A stretch of DNA of 64,000 nt from Polytrichum commune (lineage: Eukaryota; Streptophyta; Polytrichopsida; Polytrichales; Polytrichaceae), in the NCBI GenBank assembly GCA_950295325.1, contig OX485803.1:1366001-1430000 (forward strand), in the 5' to 3' direction. Below the pieces are notes generated by a model. The model was not told where the DNA came from. It ran no database searches and saw only the letters and a list, made by a program, of their open reading frames with translations. Positions 24,990-37,470 of this stretch are shown one piece after another (within the stretch, counting starts at the first letter, position 1; every line of letters begins with the position of its first letter). Both the position numbers and the translations under genes were made by a program.

Positions 24990-26698
24990 ATGATTCCGGC
25001 AAGTTTGGTTTCAATGCATCCGCTAGAGGTGGTCACAATCTCATCACAGACCTCCTTCAAGAAATCGCATTCACATTATACATTTAATATAACAAAAAAA
25101 ACTAAGGAGGCGTGTAAACCCAAAATCTTCATATCACCTCCACAATCTAAAACATCTATTGCTCACAAGGTAAGAGGTTCTTTAATGAATCCAAGAAGAA
25201 ACTCTTCCAAGGACTTTCATTCTTGCATGTGCAATATCTTAAGACTCCTCTAGCTCCCAAATCCTTACGGTATCTTCTTCAAAGCTTGACATTATGAGGT
25301 TATTCAATACAATAGGAAACTCTTCGAAACCCTCGCAACCTCGCAAGTATAGTTTTGGGAGTTTTATCAAGCTCCCAAATGCTTCAACTACTTTATTCAC
25401 ATACCATCATTTCGAGAAGTCCAATCCCTTCGAGCCTACGAGGTTGCTTAATCACATAGCAAACTCCTCACACCCCATCAACCTCACAAAGCCTTTTGGT
25501 ATTGTTCTAAAGACCAAAAATTCACAAAATTGAGTTCCTCCAATGCTAAGAGGATGCTTAATCCAACCGGGAATTCTTTGAAAGCCACACATTTTTGCAT
25601 TTTAAGTATCTTGAGACTCGTCAAGCTCCAACTACTTCACGTATCATTTTTAAGCACCCACATTTTGCAAAATTGAGTTCCTCCAATGCTAAGTTGTTGC
25701 TTGATCCAAGAGGAAACTCCTCTAGAGCCTCACATTCCCTACATATTAAAGTACCTTGGCATTCACCAAACTCCTAGACCATGGTGGAAATCTATACACA
25801 ATAACTCCTCCAAATCTCACATATTCATTATGCAAAAAACAAAAACAACCCAAACCTTACATTTTCCCAGTTAAAAGTCTATTGAATCATGTCCAACTCC
25901 CCATTAAACTTCATTGGGAGCTACTCCAACCCCTTAGGTTGATCACATTCTTCCAAAGCCTCACATTCAAACATGCACAATATTTTGAGTTTTGACAAGT
26001 TGCCAAAGCTTTCGGAGATTGTTTTCAATGCCCGACATCTTCCAAACTGAGCTCCTCCAACACTAAGAGATGGCTTACTCCAAAAGGGAACTCCTCCAAA
26101 GCCTCACATGCAAACATGTGCAATATTTTGAGTTTTGTAAAGTTGCCAAAGCTTTTAGGGATCGTTTTCAATGCTTGACATCTTGCAAAATGTAGCTCCT
26201 CTAGTGCTAAGAGGTTGCTTATTCCAAGAGGGAACTCCTCCAAAGCCTCATATCCAGACATGTGCAGTATTTTGAGTTTCGTCAAGTTACCAAAGCCTTT
26301 GGGGATCGTTCTCAATGTTGAACATCTTTGCAAAATGGAGCTCGTCCAACGCTTAAAGGTTGTTTACTTCAAGAGGGAACTCCTCCAAAGCCTCACATTC
26401 AAAAATGCGCAATATTTCGAGTTTCATGACGTTACCAAAGCTTTCAGGGATCATTTTCAATGCCCAACATGCCGCAAAATCTAGCTCCTCTAGCGCTAAG
26501 AGTTTACTTACTCTAACAAGGAACTCCTCCAAAGCCTCACATTCAAACATGCACAATATTTTGATTTTATCAAGTTATCAAAGCTTTCGGGGATCATTTT
26601 CAATGACGGACATCTTCCAAAATCAAGGTCCTCCAGCGCCAAGAGGTTGCTTACTCCAAGAGGGAACTCCTCCAAAGCCTCACATGCAAACATGCACA
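24990..26698 (-). pseudogene. Decayed leucine-rich-repeat tail of the PNL gene
   Basis: After the receptor's stop the LRR array continues as relics. Readable units on the minus strand are 26699-26508 (CEALEEFPLGVSNLLALED), 26556-26353 and 26333-26025 (NLTKLKILHM, ALEEFPLGISN). From about 25990 down to 25000 only scattered pieces of the same 144-bp unit remain. Stops and indels break every frame. Either the ancestral protein was longer, or units expanded past the functional end. Confidence 0.8.
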
Positions 26699-29600
26699 TT
26701 ATTTTGATTTTATCAAGTTATCAAAGCTTTCGGGGATCATTTTCAATGACGGACATCTTCCAAAATCAAGGTCCTCCAGCGCCAAGAGGTTGCTTACTCC
26801 AAGAGGGAACTCCTCCAAAGCCTCACATTCAAACATGCGTAGTATTTTGAGTTTCAACAAGTTACCAAAGCTTTCCGGGATCGTTTTCAATGCCCGACAT
26901 GCCCCGAAATCTAGCTCCTCCAACGCTAAGAGGTTGCTTACTCCAAGAGGGAACTCCTCCAAAGCCTCACATTCAAACATGCGCAATATTTTGAGGTTGG
27001 ACAAATTACCAAAGCTTTCAGGGATGGTTTTCAATGCCCGACATCTCGCAAAATTGAGCTCCTCTAGTGCTAAGAGGTTGCTTACTCCAAGAGGGAACTC
27101 CTCCAAAGCCTCGCATTCGTACATGCGCATTATTTTGAGTTTAGTCAAGTTGCCAAAGCTCTCAGGGATCGTTTTCAATGCTTGGCATGCCCCGAAATCT
27201 AGCTCCTCCAGGGCTAAGAGGTTGCTTACTCCAAGAGGGAACTCCTCCAAAGCCTCACATTCAAACATGCGCAAAATTTTGAGTTTGGACAAGTTACCAA
27301 AGCTTTCGGGGATCTTTCTCAATGCCTGACATCTTGCAAAGTTGAGGTCCTCCAACGCTAAGAGGTTGCTTACTCCAAGAGGGAACTCCTCCAAAGCCTC
27401 ACATTCGTACATGCGCATTATTTTGAGTTTCGTCATGTTGCCAAAGCTCTCAGGGATCGTTTTCAATGCCCGACATTTTGCAAAATCGAGGTACTCGAGT
27501 GCCAAGAGGTCGCTTACTCCAAGAGGAAATTCCCTTAAAGCCTCACATTCATTCATGCACAATATTTTGAGTTTTGACAACTTATCAAAGCTTTCCGGGA
27601 TCGTTTTTAATACTCGACATCTTGCGAAATTGAGTTCCTCCAACGCTAAGAGGTTGCTTACTCCTAGAGGGAACTCCTCCAAAGCCTCACATTCAAACAT
27701 GTGCAGTATTTTGAGTTTTGTCAAGTTACCAAAGCCTTCGGGGATCGTTTTCAATGCCCGACATCTTGCAAAATGGAGTTCCTCCAACGCTAAGAGGTTG
27801 CTTACTCCAAGAGGAAACTCCTCCAAAGTCTCACATTCAAACATATGCAGTTTTTTGAGTTTTGTCAAGTTGCCAAAGCCTTCGTGGATCGTTTTCAATG
27901 CCCCACATCTTGCAAAATTCAGCTCCTCTAACGCTAAGAGGTTGCTTACTCCAAGAGGAAACTCCTTCAAAGCCTTACATTCAAACATGTGTAGTATTGT
28001 AACTTTTGTCAAGTTGCCAAAGCTTTCAGGGATCGTTTTCAATGCCCAACATCTTGCAAAATGGAGCTCCTCCAGCGCTAAGAGGTTGCTTACTCCAATA
28101 GGGAACTCCTCCAAAGCCTCACATTCAAACATGCGCAGTATTTTGAGTTTGGACAAGTTACCAAAGTTTTCGGGGATCATTTTCAATGCCCAACACCTTG
28201 CAAAATTGAGCTCCTCCAACGCTAAGAGGTTGCTTACTCCAAGAGGGAACTCCTCCAAAGCCTCACATTCGTACATGCGCATTATTTTGAGTTTTGTCAA
28301 GTTGCGAAAGCTTTCTGGGATTGTTTTCAATGCCCGACATGCCCCGAAATCTAGCTCCTCCAATGCTAAGAGGTTGCTTACTCCAAAAGGGAACTCCTCC
28401 AAAGCCTCACATTCAAACATCCACAATATTTTAAGTTTTGTCAAGTTGCCAAAGCCTTCGGGGATCATTTTCAATGCCCAACATGCCCCGAAATCTAGCT
28501 CCTCCAATGCTAAGAGGTTGCTTACCCCAAGAGGGAACTCCTCCAAAGCCTCACATTCAAACATGCGCAATATTTTGAGTTTGGACAAATTACCAAAGCT
28601 TTCAGGGATGGTTTTCAATGTTCGACATCTCGCAAAATTGAGCTCCTCTAGCGCTAAGAGGTTGCTTACTCCAAGAGGGAACTCCTCCAAAGCCTCACAT
28701 TCAAACATGCGCAATATTTTGAGTTTGGACAAATTACCAAAGCTTTCAGGGATGGTTTTCAATGTTCGACATCTCGCAAAATTGAGCTCCTCTAGCGCTA
28801 AGAGGTTGCTTACTCCAAGAGGGAACTCCTCCAAAGCCTCACATTCATACATGCGCATGATTTTGAGTTTCGTCATGTTGCCAAAGCTCTCAGGGATCGT
28901 GTTCAATGCCCGACATCTTGCAAAATTGAGCTCCTCCAACGCTAAGAAGTTGCTTACTCCAAGAGGGAACTCCTCCAAAACCTCACATTCAAACATGCGC
29001 AATATTTTGAGTTTGGACAAGTTACCAAAGCTTTCGGGGATCGTTTTCAATGCCGTACATGCCCCAAAATCTAGCTCCTCAAGCGCTAAGAGGTTGCTTA
29101 CTCCAAGAGGGAACTCCTCCAAAGCCTCACATTCAAACATGTGCAGTATTTTGAGTTTTGTCAAGTTGCCAAAGCCTTCGGGGATCGTTTTCAATGCCCG
29201 ACATCTTGCAAAATGGAGTTCCTCCAGCGCTAAGAGGTTGCTTACTCCAAGAGGAAACTCCTCCAAAGCCTCACATTCAAACATGTGCAGTATTTTGAGA
29301 TTTGTCAAGTTGCCAAAGCCTTCCGGGATCGTTTTCAATGCCCGACATCTTGCAAAATCGAGCTCCTCCAACACTAAGAGGTTCCTCACTCCAAGAGGGA
29401 ACTCCTCCAAAGCCTCACATTCAAACATGCGCAGTATTTTGAGTTTTGTCAAGTTGCAAAAGCTTTCTGGGATCATTTTCAATGCCCCACAATTGGAGAA
29501 TTGTAAATTTTCCAAGGCTGATAGGTTGGCTATCTGAATAGAGGTGCCCTTGAAGTCTTCGCGGTCAAAGAAGCCTAACTCTTCTAGGTTGATGAGTTTA

Positions 29601-32600
29601 TCAACTCCAATGAGGAATTCATCCAATTGTTTGCAATTTGAAAATGATAATTCCCGGATTGACATCATATTCATGTATTTACAAGAAATTGATCCCAAAA
29701 AATTGCAATTGGACATCGCAAGGTACCGCAAATTTTGGAGATTTTCTAGGGTATCAATGAAAAACTTCCCAATGAATTGGTTTGTCAATCTTGTGGAGTC
29801 AATACTTTTGCGTGAGAGATGGATGTCCAACCATCTAAGATTGGGTGATTTTTTCACAATAGTAGAAACTGGGCTAATATTTTCACAAAATCGCACTTGG
29901 AGTAGATGAAGTTTTTCCATGGATTTCATTTCCACATTTCCTTCATACATTGGTTTGTTTTCCAAATTTGTAATTGATAGGCCTTGGAGAAGTTCTATGC
30001 CCTACATAGACAACATAACACATGAGTTGGTTTATTTTTCATATGGAATACAATGGGCTTACAACTATTGACATATAATATAACTTCTTTAATTTAATAG
30101 AGCTTGTCAAGAAGGTAATAAGAAACATCAATGTATTCAAAACACAAAACCACGTACCTTTTGTTTACAACGATTGATGAATGCAGGGTAACTTATATTA
30201 AAAATCCGAGTCCCCGCAAAATCCTTTTCCGTAATCATACGACCCATCTCACGCAATTGATCATGAACATAAAAACATTCCCAGTCGTTCACTTCCAACA
30301 ATGATTTTTCTTGAAGTCTTTTCAAGACATTTTTGGCAACCTTGATATCTCTATCCAACATTCTAAGATATGATTCTTTTGTTGGACAAACATCACCAAC
30401 ATATGTATCTTGACAAAAGAAACATGCTATGTCTAGAAATGTGTTTTTTTCTAGATCATTCAACTCATCAAAGCTTATCCTCAATGTCTTCCAAATCTTT
30501 TCATCTGCACCTCCATCATGTCTTGCCCTCAACATCCTATGCAATATTCGCTCCCATATTCTCAATCGTGCTTCCCCTTGCATGCATTTGCCCATCACCT
30601 CCAAACTCAAAGGGAGTCCACAACATGCATCCACAACCTTTTCAACCACATTTTTTAAATGAGGTGAGCATGATTGGTTGGTCCCAAAAGCATACATTGA
30701 AAATAGCTCCATAGCTTGGTTCCTATTGAGGGTTTGCATGTCTACTTTACCACTCATGGGTACATGTTGTTCCAAGGAGTTCCAATCACGAGAACTGGCA
30801 ATCATCTTACTACCGTTGACATTTTTGAACATACTATCATCCAATAGTTGGTGCAGTTGACTTTGTTTGCTCACATTGTCCACCACAATAAGAATTGTTT
30901 TTGTTCTTTGAATATCTTTCAAAATCTCTTGTGTTGTTATCAATGTTTTTGGTTGAGGACGTGAGTCTTCCATGCCTTTGGACTTGTGCTTTATTTGCAA
31001 TGTACATGTTTCATCCTTCAAGTCGTATACAAAACATGTTGCATCAAATCCCGTAGAGATGTGGTCGCTCAAAGCCTTAGCCAACGTCGACTTGCCACTT
31101 CCGCCCATGCCAACAAGTCCTACACAATCAACACTTTGAAGTTGGCTTTCCAATTGGAAAACTTTGTCTTGGACTCCAATTAATTTAGAAAATTCCTTCA
31201 TGTTGTCATGGTTGTTGACCTACAAAATTTCCAACTTTTTGAATTTAGTGAGTGTTGATCACATGATAGAGTTAGTGAGGTCTCTTCTAGTATCCCAAAT
31301 GAAATTAAAATCTATTAACTTCCATTCATAAACATAACCACACACTTACCTTCATGGAAAATGGATTTGATGATGATCCATTAGAGACTTTTTGGGCGCT
31401 TGCAAATAAGGTTGGACGATTCACATGTTTAAATTTGAACCATAAGTGTTGGATCCAAGAGACCAAAACAAAGAATAAGTATGATAAACAAACTTTCCAT
31501 AAGGAGCCACGTGTATCATTTGTAGCTCCTCCAACCGTAAGCACACCCTTGAGGATTGTAAGCCTTTTCAAACTTGTAAGTTTGTTGTGAATACCAAGAA
31601 ATGTTGGTCTTTCCGAAGGATCCAACGACCAACAATCATGTACCATTGACCTTAATCCTTCTGAATAGGATTCTGGTAGCTTTGGTCTACTAGAGTCTTC
31701 TAATATGTACTTTCGGTATTCACGAAATGAACCAAAAGGATATTTCTCTGCCGAAAGAATATCAGAACACAACATGCCAAAACTAAACACATCAGCTTTC
31801 AAAGCATCCACCTCCGATAATTCATTCACCATGATCTCTGGCGCCATGTATCCACATGTTCCTATGCATCGACCTGTGGGCACCTCCCCATAATCCTTCA
31901 CTTCAACCTTTGAAATACCAAAATCAAGTAATTTCACTTGCATGCACCCGAGTCTAGTCAATGTCGAATCATCTGGTAGAGTCACAACAACGTTACCAGG
32001 CTTTAGGTCACGATGTGCCACCTTCATATCATGAAGGTAGCACATTCCGTTTGCAATTTGTAACATGATGTCCACTGCATTTGTCTCTTCAAGAGGACAT
32101 GCCACACTTAAATGCTCTGATAAGGTTTTCTTTCCATATTCCATAACAAGCTCAAATTGGTTTTCCACCTCATGAAAACCACAACAATAAAACTTGATGA
32201 TGTTTGGATGATTCAATCCTCCCAAAATACTTGCTTCTTTCCAAAGTTGATTTATGTCCTTGGGATCACGAATGTCAAAAACCTTTGTTGCAGACTCCAT
32301 ACCCAACCAATTTGTCAAGAACACACACATGTTGTTTGACCTTCCCAAAACCCTAGGTGGATCTCTATACTTGGGGCGAGGATAGTTGTAAGGAAAATCG
32401 ATTTTGTCCAATCCACCACCTTCAACATGTTGTAGACTCATTAGATATTCCTTAAGGTATTGCGCAAGTTTACAATCATCGCAATCCATAGTTGTGCATG
32501 AATCCAAATGTTGAGAAAGCTTTCCACGCATTGAAGTTTGATCCTCTTTAATTGCATCAATGGATGTCGGGTAGAATGTCGTATCATTCTTAATCGCAAG

Positions 32601-32969
32601 AATTCTTGATTCTTGAGCCGGATGGTAAAGGCAAGATATGTCACAAAATGTGTGGAAACAATTTTCAAAGTCCAAAAGGAGTTCTCTGAAGCACTCTTTG
32701 TTGGTCAATTGTGTCACTACACTGCGCCACCAATCTTCTCTGCAACAATCTTCAATTAACACTTTTGCGTTGTATACAATTTGATATAGATCTTCTTCTG
32801 CTTTGCAAAACACCTCGTTATGACCACCCGTGATGCTTTGCAATGCTTGCACACCATTTTGAAAGTTGAAGAACAAATTCTCGCATTGTCTTCTATTCAA
32901 TACTTCATCCAACAATGATATTGCTGGAAATTCCACAATCCCCATTGCTAGTCGCATGACATTTGCCAT
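26699..32969 (-). CDS. PNL-type immune receptor: protein kinase - NB-ARC - LRR
   Basis: Three exons on the minus strand join in phase 0: 32969-31350, 31219-30158 and 30001-26699, about 1994 aa. The introns read GTAAGT...TAG and GTACGT...TAG. Exon 1 (1-540): N-terminal helical region, then a kinase domain with Lys229 (ATKVF), Glu245, HRDLKPGN (319-326), DFG (349-351), APE (376-378) and a hydrophobic stretch at 492-509. The glycine loop is not recognisable. Exon 2 (541-894): P-loop GMGGSGKST (577-585), kinase-2 LIVVDNV (650-656), RNBS-B SKMIASSRD, GLPL (741-744), FLDIACFF (801-808, a form typical of TIR-class NB-ARCs) and VHD (858-860). Exon 3 (895-1994): a unique start, then about 19 units of 48 aa. 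Kinase-NB-ARC-LRR proteins are known from mosses and are presumed pathogen receptors; function here is inference. The ATG at 32969 starts MANVMRL. The protein ends at a frameshift inside a repeat (NLIKSK, TAA at 26699-26701). Confidence 0.9.
26702..29460 (-). repeat. 144-bp tandem LRR array
   Basis: About 19.5 units of 144 bp, each encoding two 24-residue LRRs (LTKLKILRMFECEALEEFP and ALEELDFGACRALKTIPE). Units vary at a few positions only: FGAC/FARC, RMFECE/RMYECE/HMFECE, PESFGN/PEGFGN. Units 6 and 7 (about 28557-28850) are identical in protein and, by eye, in DNA. Units 3 and 13 are identical in protein. Because 144 is a multiple of 3, the complementary strand also stays open over long distances. 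Confidence 0.95.
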
Positions 32970-33660
32970 TTTTAGAGATATATCGAATGTTCATGATCTT
33001 GATTATGTTGTTGGAGTTATTGTATGCTTGAAGTATATACATCAATCAATCAACCTCACTAGAACATGAACCTGTAAAATCCACCAAAAACCATCAAATA
33101 TTGATGCAAAAAAACAATACTTGAAAATTTCATAATTAACGTACTAAATTTTTAGTATAAATATATTCTTATACAACTTAGAATTTGAGGAAATGATAAT
33201 TCTATATTTAATATAATGGACATCAACATATGCATCCCCGAACACACCTCTGACCACAAAAGAGTTCATATTCAAAGTATGGTGTGCACTTTCTTATCCT
33301 CTTTGGCATAAACAAACATGTAATTGATCTTTAATTATGACAAGTTATAATTTGAGATGAAGGTCAATTAGATTAAAAACAAACCTTCTAAAGTTGGTAT
33401 CAACTATGTATTTCATGTGGCTTGTATAGTGATAACTTCTACATAAACAAAACAACAACTTTGCTTTAGCCAATGCTCATATAACAAATGTTAAGCATGT
33501 AAAATATATGAACATGATCCAACATTGAATTGTCACACATGGAAAATAAAATGATGTTTGAACATATCAAATAGAGTATTTCAGTTATTTTCATTAATGG
33601 GTAGAAACTTCTATCTATGGATTTAAATGAATAACACACAAAAGATATGATAGTTTCTAA
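32970..33660. other. Upstream region of the PNL gene
   Basis: Probable promoter and 5' leader of the minus-strand receptor gene. Strongly AT-rich. I saw no defended promoter element. The inverted repeat with the window's right end begins at about 33660. Confidence 0.45.
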
Positions 33661-34859
33661 TTTTGAAATATGTGACTTAACAATAGGATGGGAAAGCCTT
33701 GCTAACATGTTGGAAGTTCACTAGAAATCATGTGTCATCCACATGGTTCACTATTTTGACCTTCTTAACACTTGCTTTCCTAACACTCAAAATTTGCATG
33801 AAATCCAAATTTAACCCCTAAAGGCCAAAGTGAAATCTTTCCAAAATCTCGTAAAACAATCCATTCCAATTCAATAGCTTATTGAAGAAAATGCGTACAT
33901 CTAATTGTACATCTGACCATACGGATGGCATCTTTGTAAAGTTTGGATTTTTCAACTATCCATATGTCCAAAATCAAAAGATTATAATTATATAAGTGTA
34001 TTCATTGGAACAGTCAAGCAACAATGATTTCTTAGAAAAAATTGCCTCAACCTTTAGGGCTTAAGGCCCTAAGTTAGGGCTTTCTATGATGTTACCACAA
34101 GATATTTTTAAAATTTTCTTATCAACTAATTTGCAATTGAATCTAAACAAGAATCATGAATAGAAATTGATTCCAATATGTTACTTCCAAGTTTGTTGAT
34201 GATAACAATTCTAGAAGTGGACAATACGGGTGCAATTGAAGCGCATTGGCTCCTTATGATGCATTAAATTGATTTGAAAGCGTGAACCCAAATTCATATG
34301 TTTTAGTCATTTGAAATGCAATGAGCATACTCAACAAACCAATACCCTGACAAGTCATAACATATATATCCTTGTAGCTTTACCAAGAATATTGACAACA
34401 TGCCATGATTTTTTTTTCAAGTAGCATATTGTATTTGTATTTACTCCAGCTCTGCCACCCTTGCATTCTTCTAGGTTTGAATTACTCAAAGGTTGGGCAT
34501 TTAGCCCTGGCCCTACCGTCATGGCTTGCAAAGTCCAGGTCCCTGAAGACCGACTCCTAGACCTTGAACTGAAATTCTCCTCCAAATCGTCTGTACCTAT
34601 CTCCTTGGGATTCACTTCAGAGTCCTTTTTCTTGTTGCAGGCTGTAAGGTGTACACTAAATATTCTTTTACTCATTATTAATTACTACCCTATACTGTAG
34701 CTCTTACTGGCCAAAGTATCTAAATTTACTCAAGCTGTGCTGTCCTTGCACTCTTCTGGGTTTGAGAGAATGTACGGACACCTTCAGTAATTCAATGTAC
34801 TAATCTTTCATTCCTTGCCAGGTCCATTTGCACAAGCTGCGGCGCCGGGCAACGAGGGA

Positions 34860-35729
34860 CAATGGTCGGGGAAAACTGGCGGCTAGTTCATTATCAGCCG
34901 ATAAATTTCCCCTCATGGCCGGTCCAAATTTCCAACCATCGGATGACAATCCGACTGTAATTTTAATCCTCCGGCAATTAGCCGATGAACCAGAAAATGT
35001 CCCGGAAATGTAGCCGATTCTTCTTGTGAGTTACTGGATTTCAGTCGGAAGAAGTATTCAAATACTCGCCGATAGCCAGGAAATGGTAACCGATACCCTC
35101 CGGGTCATGAGCATGGGTATCTGAGTGCATGCATGTATCGAGGGATTCAGGTCAGGGCTTCGAAGATGAACGGTTGCTATAGAAGGCCCAGACAATGATT
35201 TTGATGACATTCTAACAAGTGCTCTAGATCTTTGGAAGGATGCTGCTAAGTTTCACTATTTGTATAGCAATCCAGAGCGCTATTTGTCTGGGGCATCTGA
35301 TGATGCACTTGAGGAAGTACCCTAAACCTTAAACTTTTTGAATTATGGAACCTTTCCATGACCAAATCCAATTGTTTCTATGAAGAATTGGGGGACCCTT
35401 GGCCTTCAAGCGGTGAAGGCATTGCTAGGTTCAATTCCTGCCAAGGATATTTAACTCTTCAAATTTAAAGTTTTGAACATGCCTTTCTTTTCACTTATTC
35501 AAGATTTTGTACTAAGAAATGATTTCTAATAAATTTTCATACATTTTTCAAACAATTAGTGCCGATATGAATTCCATTTAATTGGATATTGGCCAATGAA
35601 AATATAGGCAATTGGCCGATTGATTTTACAAAAGACCGGCTGTTGCCGATGTAAATTGGGAAAAATCCGACCCTTCGTAGCAACTACCGGCAATTAGCCA
35701 CTAAGGCTTCAAAAACTTCCCGAACTCTG
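34860..35729 (+). mobile_element. hAT-like non-autonomous element, family B, copy 1
   Basis: 870 bp. Imperfect terminal repeats CAATGGTCGGGGAAAAC (left) and, reading inward from the right, CAGAGTTCGGGAAGTTTT. Flanks ACGAGGGA and ATGAGGAA are a decayed 8-bp duplication. The uninterrupted site survives in the other inverted-repeat arm near 61015. The interior carries a segment resembling a tRNA T-arm or B box (GGTTCAATTCC) at about 35430. No transposase. Confidence 0.75.
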
Positions 35730-35771
35730 ATGAGGAACACTCAAACTTTAAATAGGTACCAGATTCTTTAG

Positions 35772-36169
35772 TTTTTTTTTATAAAAAAAAATTAGACAGA
35801 AGGCCAATAGTCAGCACCATACCATTGAAGCCAAAAGAGAAAACACGCCCACTTCGAGGGGAGGCGGGGCCCCTCAAGCGCATAACACCGCCACGTAAAA
35901 AAGGAGACCACCCAAACCAACCACCAAGGACAACTCTCCAAACCCCACCAAGCCAAGGACCACCCCCTACCCACCTACCAAGGATAACCCCCAATCCACC
36001 AAGACATTCACCACCACGAACCTAACACCCTACCTATCTACGTTGTTGCTTCCAGTTCCACTCCACATGCAAATTACTTCTCCTACAGAGAACGTTCCTA
36101 GCACCCCAGGTCTTGTCAAAGCCTTCAAGCAAGGCCATAGCGGAGTTGCCACGCTGCCTTGGTGTACAT
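35772..36169 (-). mobile_element. 5'-truncated LINE/SINE-type insertion with target duplication
   Basis: About 400 bp lie between two copies of the 12-mer CAGATTCTTTAG (35760-35771 and 36170-36181). A T-rich run at the left edge is the complement of a 3' A-rich tail, so the element lies on the minus strand. The matching empty site, one copy of the 12-mer, is at about 60980 on the other strand. No protein domain is recognised in it. Confidence 0.7.
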
Positions 36170-36199
36170 CAGATTCTTTAGTTTCTACCTCCAGGATCC

Positions 36200-37470
36200 A
36201 CTTGCTGACCGAATTATCTGTACTTATTTAGTCACGATTCGCACCCCTCTCTGTCCTACCTACTCTGGTTGTGAACTTGTGAGTAGATGCTTGGACCTCC
36301 AAGCATCAGATAGAAGCTTCCCCAAATCCCCTACAAGTGGCCCAGGAACCCATTGGGATCGTTGGAGCCTAAATGACTGTGACAGCTTCCAATGCAGACT
36401 CACTCTGCTCAAGCAGTGTATCATACTTGATTAGAGTTTACTTATAAAGGATTCCTAGAACCCAACAAATTGAAGTCTCCAATGTTGTATGCCAGGCTTC
36501 AACCAAATTGGACATGTCTACTCAGTACCAAAACAATGGCATGGCAAGAAAATCTAGTAATTTTTTTCTTACAATAGAGGCAGGTAGTTCATGTTTAACT
36601 TGGGGTCACTTTACACACGAGACTCAGGATCCATGACCATTGCACTTCGAGCAAATCTCACTAGTGGAAAAGGTGGAGCCGGTCTAAGTTCGCTTCACAC
36701 TACGCTTCAGGGACCAAGTGAGTAAGTTGATGCAAGATGGTTGTAGAATCTGTGGACTCCTACATGTCATCAAATGGATCATGTTTCATGGTCACTTGGA
36801 TTATTTTCAAGAACCACCTCTTGGAGGTAGGCCTAACACCAAACTGGATGACCATGGCACTTCAAAACCTCATAACTGTTGATATATTATATTTCATCAT
36901 GTGTGAGGAACCCGATAAATAGAAGTCATTGAAATAGCACTTGGTTGAGGGCACAGTCATATATGACTTCATACTACACTTAGGGCATGTGACCACAGTA
37001 CATGATTTTGGGCAATGTCTGGGGACAGCCTTTGGACACTTCTTATGGGCTTTCACAATTTCACAATTTCATGGTCATGGCTCTTGGCTCGTGTATGAGG
37101 TGGCCTTTGACACTGACAAGCATAAGCTTGCCGGTGTCCAATCAGCATCTTTGAAACCACCGAATCTGAAAATGTTTTCGAACTTGCCTCTCATGAAATT
37201 TGATATTCTCGAACTCAACAACTGATCCACAATATCTCTCACAAGAAAACAAATTTGATATTCTCGAACTCAACAACTGATCCACAATATCTCTCACAAG
37301 AAAACGGACAACAAATTGGTACAGGACACTACAGGATGTGTGGAGGCGATGGACCTGAATCAAGAAATTAATGGAGTCGGAACTCAATTTACACTATTTT
37401 GCATTAACTTATTAAAATTTTCACCACAACTTGCATCACTTGTCGTGTGCTTCATGTCCAGCATCACAAA
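36200..37470 (-). repeat. PGLP1 3'-flank repeat, inverted copy
   Basis: Reverse complement of the PGLP1 3'-flank family, including the roughly 500-bp cassette (about 36590-37130) that the PGLP1-adjacent copy lacks. The cassette's Cys-rich frame is open at 36862-37056 but disrupted upstream by a short CACAATTT duplication. Confidence 0.75.

Noticed and set aside
25294-26850. Several + strand frames (SSKASHS-type repeats) left of the LRR array
   Set aside because: Same cause: antisense readings of decayed LRR units.
26702-29460. Regular repeat array as a possible CRISPR or satellite
   Set aside because: Units are contiguous coding LRRs with no spacer-repeat alternation, in a eukaryotic gene.
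27342-29537. 731-codon open frame on the + strand through the LRR array
   Set aside because: It is the complement of the 144-bp coding repeat. A period divisible by 3 repeats the absence of stops in the opposite frame. The minus strand has splice-consistent exons and recognised LRRs.
35395-35455. tRNA gene
   Set aside because: Only a T-arm/B-box-like part is visible; no full cloverleaf with D and anticodon arms could be drawn. Kept only as a finding about the element.
35779-36025. Pro- or Gly/Trp-rich frames near 35.8-36.0 kb
   Set aside because: They lie inside a roughly 400-bp insertion with a target duplication and show no recognised domain; compositional bias explains them.
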